Assembly: GCA_934085595.1 (NCBI GenBank)
Contig: CAKOHK010000004.1
Location: 1 to 64,000, forward strand
Origin: an uncultured Bacilli bacterium
GTDB taxonomy: Bacteria; Bacillota_I; Bacilli_A; RF39; UBA660
DNA: 64,000 nucleotides
Direction of reading: 5' to 3'
Position numbers and translations under genes: made by a program
The notes under the pieces: model-generated
The model's input: the letters and a program-made list of their open reading frames with translations, nothing else
The model's database searches: none
Told to the model about the DNA's origin: nothing
Shown: piece after piece, positions 41,921 through 51,437 of the stretch
How the letters are laid out: each line of letters begins with the position of its first letter
Position numbering within the stretch: position 1 is the first letter of the stretch

Positions 41921-43843
41921 ATGAATAAAAAGTATATTGTGATTAAAATTTTATTATTTATGTATATCTTATTTATTATAGGTAATTTAGGACTTTATGT
42001 GTATGCTGTTATCACACCGAAGTTTCAAGTTAATTCTAAAAATAGTATTATTTACTATGATAAAGATGATAACGAGCTTTTTAGCAGTAGTGAATATAAT
42101 AACTATACTAAACTTGATGATATTTCTGATTATGTAAAAAATGCTATTGTTTCTGTTGAAGATAAGAACTTTTATAATCATAACGGATTTGATTATCTTA
42201 GAATTGCTAAAGCATTAATTACTAATTTTAAAAGTGGTGAAATTAAAGAAGGAGCATCTACTATATCTCAACAGTATATTAAGAATCTATTTTTAGATTT
42301 TAATAAAACATGGAAAAGAAAAATTGAAGAAGCTTATTTAACTTATGAGTTAGAAGTTCATTATTCTAAAGATGAGATATTAGAGGGCTATCTTAATACT
42401 ATTGACTTTGGTGGTGGAAACTATGGTATTAAACAAGCAAGTAAGTATTATTTCAATAAACTTCCTTCTGAGCTTGATTTGAGTGAAGCTTCTATAATAG
42501 TTGGTATTCCAAAAAATCCTAGTTATTATAATCCAATTACTAATTATGATGCTTCTAAGAAAAGACAAAAAGTAGTACTTCAAACAATGGTTAAGAATAA
42601 TTACATTTCTGAAAAAGAATATCAGGATGCATATAATAAAGAATTAGCATTTTATGGAAAAAAAGATAAAAAAAGTCTTTCTAGTGTGTATTATTATAAG
42701 GATGCAGTATTAAAAGAACTTGATAGTATTAAAAGTGTTCCTAATTCTTTATTAAATGTTGATGGATTGAAAATATATACTAATTTAAATATAGAATATC
42801 AGGAGATATTAGAAAATAATGTTACAGATAATACTAATAATACTGATATGCAAATTGCTTCAGTTATTATAGAACCTAGTAGTGGTAAAGTAACTGCTTT
42901 GATTGGTGGTAAAAACTATAGTCAAAGTCAATTTAATAGAGCTACTTCTTCTAAAAGACAAGTCGGTTCAACTATTAAACCTTTTCTATATTATGCTGCT
43001 TTAGAAAATGGATTTACCCCCTCTACTACTTTTTTAAGTGAGCCTACTTCTTTTAATATTGGTAAAGAGTTTTATTCTCCTAAGAATGCTGGTAATATTT
43101 ATGCTAATAGGAATATCTCTTTGCTTTCTGCTATTAGTTATTCTGATAATATATATGCTATGAAAACACATTTCTTTTTGGGGCTTGATACTCTTGGTAA
43201 TATTTCTAAAAGAGTTCATATTAATACTCCAATACTTAATAATGCAAGTTCTGCTCTTGGTACTACTGAAATTAATATGCTGGATTTTGCTAATGGCTAT
43301 ATTACTCTTGCTAATGAAGGTATTCATAAAGATCCTTATTTTATTGAAAAAATAACTGATTTAGAAGGAAACATTTTATATGAACATAAACAGGAGGAAG
43401 AATATGTATTAAATAAGAAATATGTGTATATTTTAAATAGTATGCTAAGTAATACTTATAATTATGCTATGGTTAATTATACTTCTCCTACTTTAATTAG
43501 TGTTAGTAGTATACTTAAAAATAACAAATATGCTGTTAAAAGTGGTAGTACTAATTCGGATTATTTAACTATAGGATATAATAAAAATAATCTTGTTATG
43601 GTTTGGATGGGGAATGATGATAATAGTAAAGTTAAAGCTAAAGATTCAAAACTGTCTAAAATTATATGGGCTAAAACTATTTCTTCTTTAGATAACTCTA
43701 ATTCTTGGTATGATATTCCTAGCGGAATTACATCAAATATCATTAATCCTATTTCTGGTGAATTATCTGATAGTTCTGGTGTTGTGTGTTATTATGAAAA
43801 AGGTAGTGAACCTTCATTTAGAAATGTAATTTCAGGCGATTAA
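41921..43843 (+). CDS. class A penicillin-binding protein (PBP1A family)
   Basis: A bifunctional wall-synthesis enzyme of 640 residues. It has an N-terminal membrane helix and a GT51 glycosyltransferase with SVEDKNFYNHNGFD and GASTISQQYIKNLFL. The transpeptidase has SxxK in GSTIKPFLYYAAL, SxN in SYSDNIYAMK, and K-S-G (VKSGST) in place of the usual KTG. It ends soon after the fold. The ATG at 41921 gives better spacing to AGG than the one at 41915; neither site is strong. It is transcribed against the flanking genes and shares a bidirectional terminator with noc. Confidence 0.93.
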   Translation: MNKKYIVIKILLFMYILFIIGNLGLYVYAVITPKFQVNSKNSIIYYDKDDNELFSSSEYNNYTKLDDISDYVKNAIVSVEDKNFYNHNGFDYLRIAKALITNFKSGEIKEGASTISQQYIKNLFLDFNKTWKRKIEEAYLTYELEVHYSKDEILEGYLNTIDFGGGNYGIKQASKYYFNKLPSELDLSEASIIVGIPKNPSYYNPITNYDASKKRQKVVLQTMVKNNYISEKEYQDAYNKELAFYGKKDKKSLSSVYYYKDAVLKELDSIKSVPNSLLNVDGLKIYTNLNIEYQEILENNVTDNTNNTDMQIASVIIEPSSGKVTALIGGKNYSQSQFNRATSSKRQVGSTIKPFLYYAALENGFTPSTTFLSEPTSFNIGKEFYSPKNAGNIYANRNISLLSAISYSDNIYAMKTHFFLGLDTLGNISKRVHINTPILNNASSALGTTEINMLDFANGYITLANEGIHKDPYFIEKITDLEGNILYEHKQEEEYVLNKKYVYILNSMLSNTYNYAMVNYTSPTLISVSSILKNNKYAVKSGSTNSDYLTIGYNKNNLVMVWMGNDDNSKVKAKDSKLSKIIWAKTISSLDNSNSWYDIPSGITSNIINPISGELSDSSGVVCYYEKGSEPSFRNVISGD

Positions 43844-43873
43844 AAAAGAAAAATGGTCAATCATTTTTCTTTT
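43844..43873. terminator. bidirectional terminator between the PBP gene and noc
   Basis: A perfect 12-bp dyad AAAAGAAAAATG/CATTTTTCTTTT (43844-43855, 43862-43873) with A and T tracts sits between two convergent genes. Confidence 0.85.
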
Positions 43874-45140
43874 AATTTTTCTTTATATCTATTGTTATTT
43901 GATGTTTATTTAATAAATCTATTTGAGATATACTAATCATATTTTTATTTATTCCAAACTCTGTGATTAGTTCATTTATTTTACTAACGAACTTATCTAA
44001 ATCTATTTTTTTGTATTCTTCTTCAATTTTGTTTGGTTTTTCACTGTTTTCAGAAAAAAGATCTTTTAAATCATAATCTTCTATACTAGGTTTAAGAATT
44101 GTATCTTCAATATTTGAGTTTTTAGCTTGATTTATTTCTTCTTTTTCTTTTTTAATTTCTTCTTCTTTTTCGTCATATGTATTTTCTAAATGTTTACCTA
44201 CAAAAGGTGTTGCATCTAAGTCTTTATATTCTATATCAAAGGTTTCTTTTTTAGGAGATTCAACGCTGCTTGCATTCATTTCAGTTTTATCCTCAGAATC
44301 ATCTTTAATAGAAATAACATCTGGAATTTCTTGTTTACTATCAAATTCTAATATTTCAGGTGATTTTTGTTCTGTTTGAGTGCTTTCAAAATTATTTAAA
44401 TCCTTTTCTAGCATCTTCCTAATTTCTTCCATTTCTTTTTCTATTTGACTTTGATTTTCTTCTATTATCTTTGGCTCATTTTGTTTTGGTTCTTCAAAAT
44501 TATTTTCTTCATTAGATTGTAAAACTTTATTTTTTTCATTTATAATACTATTAATTTCTAATTCTGTTTGTTTAACAGTTAATTTATTGTTTATAATTTT
44601 ATTTAACAATTCCTTTTGTTCATCACTATTTGATAGGGCTAATAAACTTCTTGCATGTCTTTCAGATATTTTATTGTATAGCAAAGCATCTTGCACTTCT
44701 TGAGGCAAGTTTAATAACCTTAATTTATTTGCTATTGATGATTGACTTATTCCTAGTTTGGATGCAATTTCTTCTTGTGTAAATCCTTTATTAATAAGCT
44801 TTTTATAAGACATTGCTTCTTCTATAGGTGTTAGATTTTTTCTTTGAAGATTTTCTAATAGTGCTATTTCTGCACTTGTATTATCATCTGTAGTCTTTAT
44901 AATAACTGGTACTGTTTTTAAACCTGCAATTACACTCGCTTTGTATCTTCTTTCACCAGCTATAATTTCGTATTTATCTGATATTGGTCTAACAACTAGT
45001 GGTTGAATGATTCCATATTTCATAATAGAGTCTGCTAGATTATTTAATTCATTTTCATCAAATGCTATACGAGGTTGAAACCTATTTGGAATTATGTCTT
45101 CAATTCTTACATAAACTATCTCTTTACTTTCATTCTTCAT
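43872..45140 (-). CDS. noc: Noc nucleoid occlusion protein (ParB/Noc family) with long acidic linker
   Basis: Noc binds its own DNA sites and blocks division over the nucleoid. The 422-residue protein has the ParB N domain with CTP motif AGERRYKA (61-68) and ENLQRKNLTPIEEA, then the HTH LGISQSSIANKLRLLNLP. Residues at the published ParB/Noc specificity positions read Q133, K139, N144 and R161, close to Noc (Q, K, K, R) and unlike ParB (R, T, A, G). A Glu/Lys-rich linker of about 160 residues precedes a normal C-terminal dimer domain, making it ~140 residues longer than Bacillus Noc. It follows rsmG. The start at 45140 has AGGA; an in-frame ATG at 45164 has none. Confidence 0.9.
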   Translation of the reverse strand: MKNESKEIVYVRIEDIIPNRFQPRIAFDENELNNLADSIMKYGIIQPLVVRPISDKYEIIAGERRYKASVIAGLKTVPVIIKTTDDNTSAEIALLENLQRKNLTPIEEAMSYKKLINKGFTQEEIASKLGISQSSIANKLRLLNLPQEVQDALLYNKISERHARSLLALSNSDEQKELLNKIINNKLTVKQTELEINSIINEKNKVLQSNEENNFEEPKQNEPKIIEENQSQIEKEMEEIRKMLEKDLNNFESTQTEQKSPEILEFDSKQEIPDVISIKDDSEDKTEMNASSVESPKKETFDIEYKDLDATPFVGKHLENTYDEKEEEIKKEKEEINQAKNSNIEDTILKPSIEDYDLKDLFSENSEKPNKIEEEYKKIDLDKFVSKINELITEFGINKNMISISQIDLLNKHQITIDIKKN

Positions 45141-45204
45141 ACTCTTTTTTCCTATCTTATACATTATTATTGTAAAATAATTTTTTTATTAATTCAAGAT
45201 GATT

Positions 45205-45918
45205 TTAATTGATTTTTTTACTTTCTTTTAATATAACATTATAACTTCTTGGATATTTCTTATCGGTTTCTCTTTTTTTTATATATATTGGTATTGTTCT
45301 TAATGAGTTTTCACTTGGTAAATTATACTTTATTATCTTTATGCATTCAAACCCTAACTTATTTATTAATTCGTTTGTCATGTTATTTGTTTCTAATTCT
45401 ATATTTGATTTTAAAGGTGCAAATATTCCATTTATTTTTATTAATCTTGATGATAACTCTAAAATTATATTAATGTTTGATACTGCTCTACATGTTACTA
45501 TATCAAACTTTTCATTATATGTTTTAACTATATTTTCAACTCTTTCATTAATTATTTTTATATTTTTTAAATCTAGTTTATCGATCACTTCAGTTAAAAA
45601 CTTTACTTTTTTACCATTTGATTCTACTAAAGTAAATGATGAATCATTATAAACTATTGCTAGTGGAACACCTGGAAATCCAGCTCCTGTACCAAAATCG
45701 CATATTTCTTTATTATTCAGTTTTTCAATTTTACTTAAACATAAAGAATCATAAAAGTGTTTTAAATATACTTCTTTTTCTTCAGTAATTGCAGTTAAAT
45801 TAAATTTTTCATTCCATTCTTTTAAAAGATTATAGTAAGTTTTAAACTTGTTTAATTGTTCACTTGTTAATAAAATGTTTATTTTTTCACATTCTTTTAT
45901 AAACTCATTTTCTGTCAT
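45205..45918 (-). CDS. rsmG: 16S rRNA m7G527 methyltransferase
   Basis: RsmG (GidB) methylates G527 of 16S rRNA with SAM. The 237-residue protein has LTAITEEKEVYLKHFYDSL, the SAM-binding CDFGTGAGFPGVPLAI, VESNGKKVKFL and the VTCRAVSNINIILEL block. It overlaps mnmG by 14 bp, with noc following, as in Bacillus. Confidence 0.96.
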   Translation of the reverse strand: MTENEFIKECEKINILLTSEQLNKFKTYYNLLKEWNEKFNLTAITEEKEVYLKHFYDSLCLSKIEKLNNKEICDFGTGAGFPGVPLAIVYNDSSFTLVESNGKKVKFLTEVIDKLDLKNIKIINERVENIVKTYNEKFDIVTCRAVSNINIILELSSRLIKINGIFAPLKSNIELETNNMTNELINKLGFECIKIIKYNLPSENSLRTIPIYIKKRETDKKYPRSYNVILKESKKIN

Positions 45919-47770
45919 TATTGTATTCCTTTTTCAAATAAACTAATAACATGGTAATATCTGCAGGATTTACACCGCTTATTCTTGATGCTTGTCCAAT
46001 TGTTAATGGCCTTATTTTAGATAGTTTTTGTTTAGCTTCTGTCGCTATGTTTGATACCTTGTTATAGTCTATATCATTTGGTATTTGTTTAGATTCAAGT
46101 TTTAACATTTTTTCTACTTCTGCTTCTGTTTTCTTTATATATCCTTCAAACTTTATTTTTACTTCTAAAATATTTATTAAATCATCTTCATAATCTAATT
46201 TTAAGTGTTCTAAAATACTTTTAAGATTTATTTCTGGTCTTTTTATTAAATTGATTAATTTTATTTTTCCCTCAAATGGTGAATTAATTTCATTCATATA
46301 TTTTATATTCTCTTCGTTGTATTCTAAATAATTTTTATTTAAATATTCTTCTAATTTTGATATTTGTTCCTTTTTGCCTAGATATATATTATATTTTTCA
46401 TCATTTATTAATCCATATTTTCTTCCATATTCCGTTAATCTAAACGCTGCATTATCATGTCTTAATAATAATCTAAACTCAGCTCTTGATGTCAGTAATC
46501 TATAAGGCTCAGTGATCCCTTTGTTAATTAGATCATCAATAAGAACTCCTATGTATGCTTCATTTCTTTTTAAAATTAAAGGTTCTTGATTATTAAGTTT
46601 AGCCACTGCGTTAATACCTGCGATTAGGCCTTGTGCAGCTGCTTCTTCATATCCACTAGTACCATTTATTTGTCCTGCAGTAAATAGATTATTAATTATT
46701 TTACTTTCTAATGTCATTTTTAAATCAGATGGGTCAAATGCATCATATTCTATTGCATATCCATATTTTGTTATAACAGCATTTTCTAATCCGGCCATAC
46801 TATGTACCATTTTTTCTTGTATTTCGTGTGGCATTGTTGTAGAAAATCCACCTACATAATATTCTATATCATCACTTCTTTCTGGTTCTAAAAATATTTG
46901 ATGATGATCTTTATCTTTAAACTTAACTACTTTGTCTTCTATTGATGGGCAATATCTTGGACCTACTCCTTTTATCATTCCACTATATAATGAACATTTA
47001 TCTAAATTATCTAATATTAATTTATGAGTGGTAGGATTAGTGTATGTTAAATAACAAGGTCTTTGATTTTCTATTTTATATGTAGGATGATAAAAGTTAC
47101 TAAATGATAATAATTCTTTATCTCCCTGTTCGATTTTTACTTTTGATAAATCAATCGAACTTTTTAATATTCTTGGGGGTGTACCTGTTTTTAATCTAAT
47201 TATATGTAATCCATTATCTTCTAAAAATTTACTTAATCCTAATGAACACTTTTCACCATGAGGACCACCTTTATGTTTTTCATGACCGCACATTATATCA
47301 GAGTTTAAATATGTCCCTGTTGTTATAATTAATATGTCACATAGTATTTTTTCTTTTTCATTAGTTATAATGCCTTTTACTGTGTTATCTTCTATTATAA
47401 GTTCATTAATTATTTCTTCTCTTATTGTTAGATTTTTTTCCTTTTTTAACGTTTTTAACATTTCTTTCGGATAATTAACTTTACAGCCTTGTGCTCTTAA
47501 TGATCTTACACCAGGTCCTTTTTTCACATTTAACATCTTTATTTGCAAGTGAGTTTTATCAGTGTTATATCCCATTTCTCCGCCAAGAGCATCTATTTCT
47601 CTTACAACTATTCCCTTAGCTGAACCACCAATTGATGGATTACAAGGCATATCTGCAATATTATTAATATTTCCTGTTACTAAAAGTGTTTTCTTTCCCA
47701 TTCTAGCTGATGCTAGTGATGCTTCACATCCTGCATGTCCGCCGCCTATTACTATAATATCATATTTCAT
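45905..47770 (-). CDS. mnmG: tRNA uridine 5-carboxymethylaminomethyl modification enzyme MnmG
   Basis: MnmG with MnmE builds the cmnm5 group on wobble uridine 34. The ~621-residue flavoprotein has the FAD-binding start YDIIVIGGGHAGCEAS, the family block GTYLNSDIMCG, TGTPPRI and the C-terminal helical domain (SRISGVNPADITMLLVYL). The ATG at 47770 starts the FAD fold; upstream in-frame codons lack support. It overlaps rsmG and starts inside a region adjoining mnmE, which encodes its partner. Confidence 0.98.
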   Translation of the reverse strand: MKYDIIVIGGGHAGCEASLASARMGKKTLLVTGNINNIADMPCNPSIGGSAKGIVVREIDALGGEMGYNTDKTHLQIKMLNVKKGPGVRSLRAQGCKVNYPKEMLKTLKKEKNLTIREEIINELIIEDNTVKGIITNEKEKILCDILIITTGTYLNSDIMCGHEKHKGGPHGEKCSLGLSKFLEDNGLHIIRLKTGTPPRILKSSIDLSKVKIEQGDKELLSFSNFYHPTYKIENQRPCYLTYTNPTTHKLILDNLDKCSLYSGMIKGVGPRYCPSIEDKVVKFKDKDHHQIFLEPERSDDIEYYVGGFSTTMPHEIQEKMVHSMAGLENAVITKYGYAIEYDAFDPSDLKMTLESKIINNLFTAGQINGTSGYEEAAAQGLIAGINAVAKLNNQEPLILKRNEAYIGVLIDDLINKGITEPYRLLTSRAEFRLLLRHDNAAFRLTEYGRKYGLINDEKYNIYLGKKEQISKLEEYLNKNYLEYNEENIKYMNEINSPFEGKIKLINLIKRPEINLKSILEHLKLDYEDDLINILEVKIKFEGYIKKTEAEVEKMLKLESKQIPNDIDYNKVSNIATEAKQKLSKIRPLTIGQASRISGVNPADITMLLVYLKKEYNNDRK

Positions 47771-47778
47771 TTTATCAT

Positions 47779-49140
47779 CTACTTTCCTAAACAAAATCTA
47801 CTAAATATTTCATCTAGCAACTCTTCTTTATATGTGTCGCCATTTATTTCTCCAAGAGTATCCCATAATTCTTTAACATCTATTTCTATAATGTCTATTG
47901 GCATATCGTTGCTTATTGCTTCTTCGATATTTTTTCCTATTTCTTTACATTTCTTTAATAGCGCTATTTGTCTTGAATTAGAAATATAAGTATAATCTGT
48001 ATTTATATCATTTAATCTGAATTCTTCTTTTATTACTTCTTTAATTCTATCTATATTGTTTTTTTCTAATGCTGATATATTAATTATTTTTCCTTTATAT
48101 CCTAATTCCTTTTGTATTTCATTACTGCTATTATGCTTTTTATCAATTTTATTATTAACTATTATAACTTTTTTATCTTTTATTCTTTTATATATTTCTA
48201 TATCTTCTTTTTCTATATCATTAGATGAGTCGATTACGAATAGTACTAAATCTGCATTTTCTAACGTACTAATACTTTTTTTGACTCCTATTTGTTCTAT
48301 CACATCGTTGGTTTCTCTGATTCCTGCTGTATCATATAGATTAACATTTATTCCTTCTATTGTAACTTGTCCTTCAACTATATCTCTTGTCGTTCCTTTA
48401 ATATCTGTAACTATTGCTTTTTCTTCATTTAATAATGCATTCAAAAGACTACTTTTTCCTACATTTGGTTTTCCGACTATTGCAATATTTAAGCCATTTT
48501 TAATAATAGTTCCTGTTTCACTTTCTTTTATTAGTTTATCGACGGTATCGTAAATATCTTCTAACGTATCATGTATTTTTTCTTTTGTTACAATTTCAGC
48601 ATCTTCATATTCTGGATAATCTATATTTACTTCGATGTTACCGAGTAGAGGAATAATTTTAGATTTTAAATCTTTTACTATATTATATATATTTTTATTT
48701 ATTGCTTTAATAGCCATCTTTCTTGATGCTTCGTTTTTAGCAGTTATTAAATCTTCAATCGCTTCTGCTTCAGTTAAAGATATTCTCCCATTTAAAAAGG
48801 CTCTTTTTGTAAACTCACCTGGTTCTGCTAATCTACAACCTTCTACTTGTAATATCGTCATTATCTTAGTGACAGTGCTTACTCCTCCGTGAGTGTTTAT
48901 TTCTATTACGTCTTCTGTTGTAAAGCTTTTAGGAGATACAAACTTTGAAATTAAAACTTCATCTATTATTTCATTTTTATATATTATGTGACCATAAGTA
49001 ATAGAATTGCTTGGTTTGTTTACTAAATCTTTGTCGAATAACTTATTAACTATTTCTATTGCTTTATCACCGCTTATTCTAATTATATTTATTGAACTTT
49101 CTCCAACACATGTTGCGATGGCACAAATTGTATCTTCCAT
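47779..49140 (-). CDS. mnmE: tRNA modification GTPase MnmE
   Basis: The 453-residue GTPase partner of MnmG. It has an N-terminal formyl-THF-binding domain (DTICAIATCVGESSINIIRISG), a helical domain, an inserted G domain with GKPNVGKSS, GTTRDIVEG, DTAG and NKID, and the catalytic C-terminal CLGK. AAAGGAG precedes the ATG. It heads mnmE-mnmG-rsmG-noc. Confidence 0.98.
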   Translation of the reverse strand: MEDTICAIATCVGESSINIIRISGDKAIEIVNKLFDKDLVNKPSNSITYGHIIYKNEIIDEVLISKFVSPKSFTTEDVIEINTHGGVSTVTKIMTILQVEGCRLAEPGEFTKRAFLNGRISLTEAEAIEDLITAKNEASRKMAIKAINKNIYNIVKDLKSKIIPLLGNIEVNIDYPEYEDAEIVTKEKIHDTLEDIYDTVDKLIKESETGTIIKNGLNIAIVGKPNVGKSSLLNALLNEEKAIVTDIKGTTRDIVEGQVTIEGINVNLYDTAGIRETNDVIEQIGVKKSISTLENADLVLFVIDSSNDIEKEDIEIYKRIKDKKVIIVNNKIDKKHNSSNEIQKELGYKGKIINISALEKNNIDRIKEVIKEEFRLNDINTDYTYISNSRQIALLKKCKEIGKNIEEAISNDMPIDIIEIDVKELWDTLGEINGDTYKEELLDEIFSRFCLGK

Positions 49141-49208
49141 ATATTATCTCCTTTTCTTTGCACTTGATTATAGCACATTTTAATTATACAGTAAATAATT
49201 TATTAAAA

Positions 49209-49237
49209 AAAGAAGATAGTTCTCATTTATCTTCTTT
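49209..49237 (-). terminator. terminator after jag
   Basis: A 10-bp perfect stem AAAGAAGATA/TATCTTCTTT (arms 49228-49237, 49209-49218) is followed by TTTT. It separates rnpA-yidC-jag from mnmE. Confidence 0.85.
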
Positions 49238-49242
49238 GAATA

Positions 49243-49860
49243 TTATTCGTTTTCGCTTTCATAATATTTAATAACTACATATCTGTTGGGTTCAGTTCCT
49301 TCGCTATCACTTTTAATGTATTTAAATCCTTGTAATGCTTCATGAACTATTTTTCTTTCATAACTATTCATAGGGTCTAACTTTACCATTCCTTTTGATA
49401 ATGTTACTTCTCTTGCTATTCTTTTTACTTTTTTCTCTAAGAAATAGTTTTGTTTTTCTTTATATTTTTCTATATCTATTTGAATATTTACATAGAATTC
49501 TAGCTGATTTGCTATAACTTGTCTAATATAATTTTGAATTGAATCTAATATATGACCATTTTTTCCTATTAATATTGAATTATCTTTTGAAAATATTTCG
49601 TATTTTATAGATTTATCTCTTACTTTTGTTTCTATTTTTACATCTTTTCCAAGTAATTCTAATAATTCTAAAAGCAAATCTTTTCCATATTCAGCTACAT
49701 CTTTAACTTTTACTACTTCTAAAGTATATTTCTTTCCAAATAATCCACTTTTTTCTTCATAAGATTTTGTTAAAATATCATTCTCTGTTACATTTAATTC
49801 TTCTAGAACTTTATCTATAGAAACTTCCTTGTTTTTTGATTGAAATGAATACTTTTCCAT
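49243..49860 (-). CDS. jag: Jag/KhpB RNA-binding protein
   Basis: A 205-residue protein with an N-terminal Jag domain (about 1-50), a KH domain (about 75-130, ILIGKNGHILDSIQNYIRQ) and an R3H domain (VKRIAREVTLSKGMVKLDPMNSYERKIVHEAL). It binds RNA and, with KhpA, influences elongation and division in streptococci. It follows yidC after one base, as in Bacillus (spoIIIJ-jag). Confidence 0.95.
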   Translation of the reverse strand: MEKYSFQSKNKEVSIDKVLEELNVTENDILTKSYEEKSGLFGKKYTLEVVKVKDVAEYGKDLLLELLELLGKDVKIETKVRDKSIKYEIFSKDNSILIGKNGHILDSIQNYIRQVIANQLEFYVNIQIDIEKYKEKQNYFLEKKVKRIAREVTLSKGMVKLDPMNSYERKIVHEALQGFKYIKSDSEGTEPNRYVVIKYYESENE

Positions 49861-49861
49861 A

Positions 49862-50779
49862 TTAATTTTTCCTTTCCTTTAATATAAGATTTTGTAATAC
49901 TGTGAAGCCGTTTGATACTATCCAATATAGAGCAATTGCTGTTGGTAAACTAAATGATGCAATAATTATAAATACTAGCATAAATGTTGACATCATCTTT
50001 GTTTGTTTCTGTTGTTCTTCACTTGTAGGTGTTTGGATATTTTTAAATGAATAGTATGTTGCAAATCCTATTAATATAATCAAGATTGCATACCAGTAAT
50101 TTCCTGCTTTAAATCCTTCTAAAGGCGTTGCTCCTAAGTTGAATTTCCATAATGTTTCTTCAAAGAATGCTGGTACTCTGTACACTGCTTCTAAAAATGC
50201 GAAGAAAATTGGCGTTTGAATTAATGCAACAAGACAACCTGAAAATGGACTAATATCATATTTCTTATAAATCATAAGCATTTCTTGACTTTTCATCATC
50301 ATTGCTTCTTTATCTTCTCTTCCTCTATATTTTCTTTCCAGATTTTCTAATTCTTTTTGAGCCTTTTTCATATTTTTACTCATATTGTTAGTTTTCTTTG
50401 ATATTGGAAACATTAATGCTCTTAGTAAAAATCCTATAATCATGATAGATATTCCATAATTTTTTACAAGGTTTCCTAATTTTATTATTAACCAAGCTAA
50501 TGGTTTTACAAATATCGAAGTCCATAAGCCTTCATATCCACCTGAATTTATTTTTAATTCACTACAATTTGGCAAATTATCAATATCTATTTTTTGCTCC
50601 TTTGCATTGTCAGTATAAATTTTTAATAAATCTTCGCTTTCTGGCTTACATATAATATTTGATACATATGCTTTTTTTGTATTATCTTCTTTGTCTTCAA
50701 CGGTAAATCGCTTTGTACATCCGGTTAATGTTATTATTAATAAAAATAATAGTATTATCTTTTGAAACTTCTTGTTCAT
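49862..50779 (-). CDS. yidC: membrane protein insertase YidC (SpoIIIJ/OxaA type)
   Basis: A 305-residue insertase for small membrane proteins, made as a lipoprotein (lipobox LTGC, Cys21). The 60KD-IMP core has WLIIKLGNLVKNYGISIMIIGFLLRALMFPIS, with the conserved Arg in the membrane groove, and the C-terminal YWIVSNGFTVLQNLIL. Bacillus has two paralogues, and this is the one at the origin. It overlaps rnpA by one base. Confidence 0.97.
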   Translation of the reverse strand: MNKKFQKIILLFLLIITLTGCTKRFTVEDKEDNTKKAYVSNIICKPESEDLLKIYTDNAKEQKIDIDNLPNCSELKINSGGYEGLWTSIFVKPLAWLIIKLGNLVKNYGISIMIIGFLLRALMFPISKKTNNMSKNMKKAQKELENLERKYRGREDKEAMMMKSQEMLMIYKKYDISPFSGCLVALIQTPIFFAFLEAVYRVPAFFEETLWKFNLGATPLEGFKAGNYWYAILIILIGFATYYSFKNIQTPTSEEQQKQTKMMSTFMLVFIIIASFSLPTAIALYWIVSNGFTVLQNLILKERKN

Positions 50780-51099
50780 TATTCGTTCTCCTTAAAATAT
50801 TTTATAAATTCTTTCTCAATTTCAGAAAATTTAAGTTCTTTAATCGAGTTCCTAACTATTATAACATAGTCATGTGAGTTTTTAAAATTATTTTTGCTTA
50901 ATATATTCTTTATCCTTCTTTTATATAAATTACGTGATACAGCTTTTCCTATTTTTTTACTAACACTAATACAATATCTATTATATCCATAATTATTAGG
51001 TGTACTATATGTAATAAATATTTTTGTTATTAATTTATTTTTTTTACTAATTATTTTTTTTATTTCTTCGTTTTTTTGTATTATATATTTCTTATTCAT
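50779..51099 (-). CDS. rnpA: ribonuclease P protein component
   Basis: The 106-residue protein subunit of RNase P, which matures the 5' end of tRNA. The RNR motif region reads KKIGKAVSRNLYKRRIKNIL. It precedes yidC as usual. The gene for L34 (rpmH), normally between rnpA and dnaA, is absent here. Confidence 0.95.
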   Translation of the reverse strand: MNKKYIIQKNEEIKKIISKKNKLITKIFITYSTPNNYGYNRYCISVSKKIGKAVSRNLYKRRIKNILSKNNFKNSHDYVIIVRNSIKELKFSEIEKEFIKYFKENE

Positions 51100-51120
51100 C
51101 TTTTCCTCTCTTTTTTAATT

Positions 51121-51437
51121 ATAACATGTTCTCTAATCATTCGTAAATTATATTTTATTATCTATATTATGTAAATTATTAACTTATTAACATGTTATCA
51201 ACATAATTATGTTAATTTCTCACAAGTTATTAACATGTTTTAACAAGAAATTAACATAATTAATAAAACCGGTGTTAAAATTTGTTAATATGTTAGTAAA
51301 TAATTGCATGTTAATATTTTTTTGACTTTTTTTATTTACAAAGTGTTAATTAGTTGTTATTATAAATGTTAATTAAGTTTTGGACTTTATTATTTTAAAC
51401 AATTATCTTATAATTTTAACTGAAAGGAAGTGATATT
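51121..51437. other. putative oriC: AT-rich region with variant DnaA boxes
   Basis: The ~340-bp gap between divergent rnpA and dnaA holds a cluster of DnaA-box-like nonamers: TTATTAACA at 51184-51192 and 51227-51235, TTATCAACA at 51195-51203, with near matches around them and in reverse orientation further right. The classical TTATCCACA is not present. Strand bias of genes switches here, which supports origin function. No L34 gene or other coding frame was found in the gap. Confidence 0.8.
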
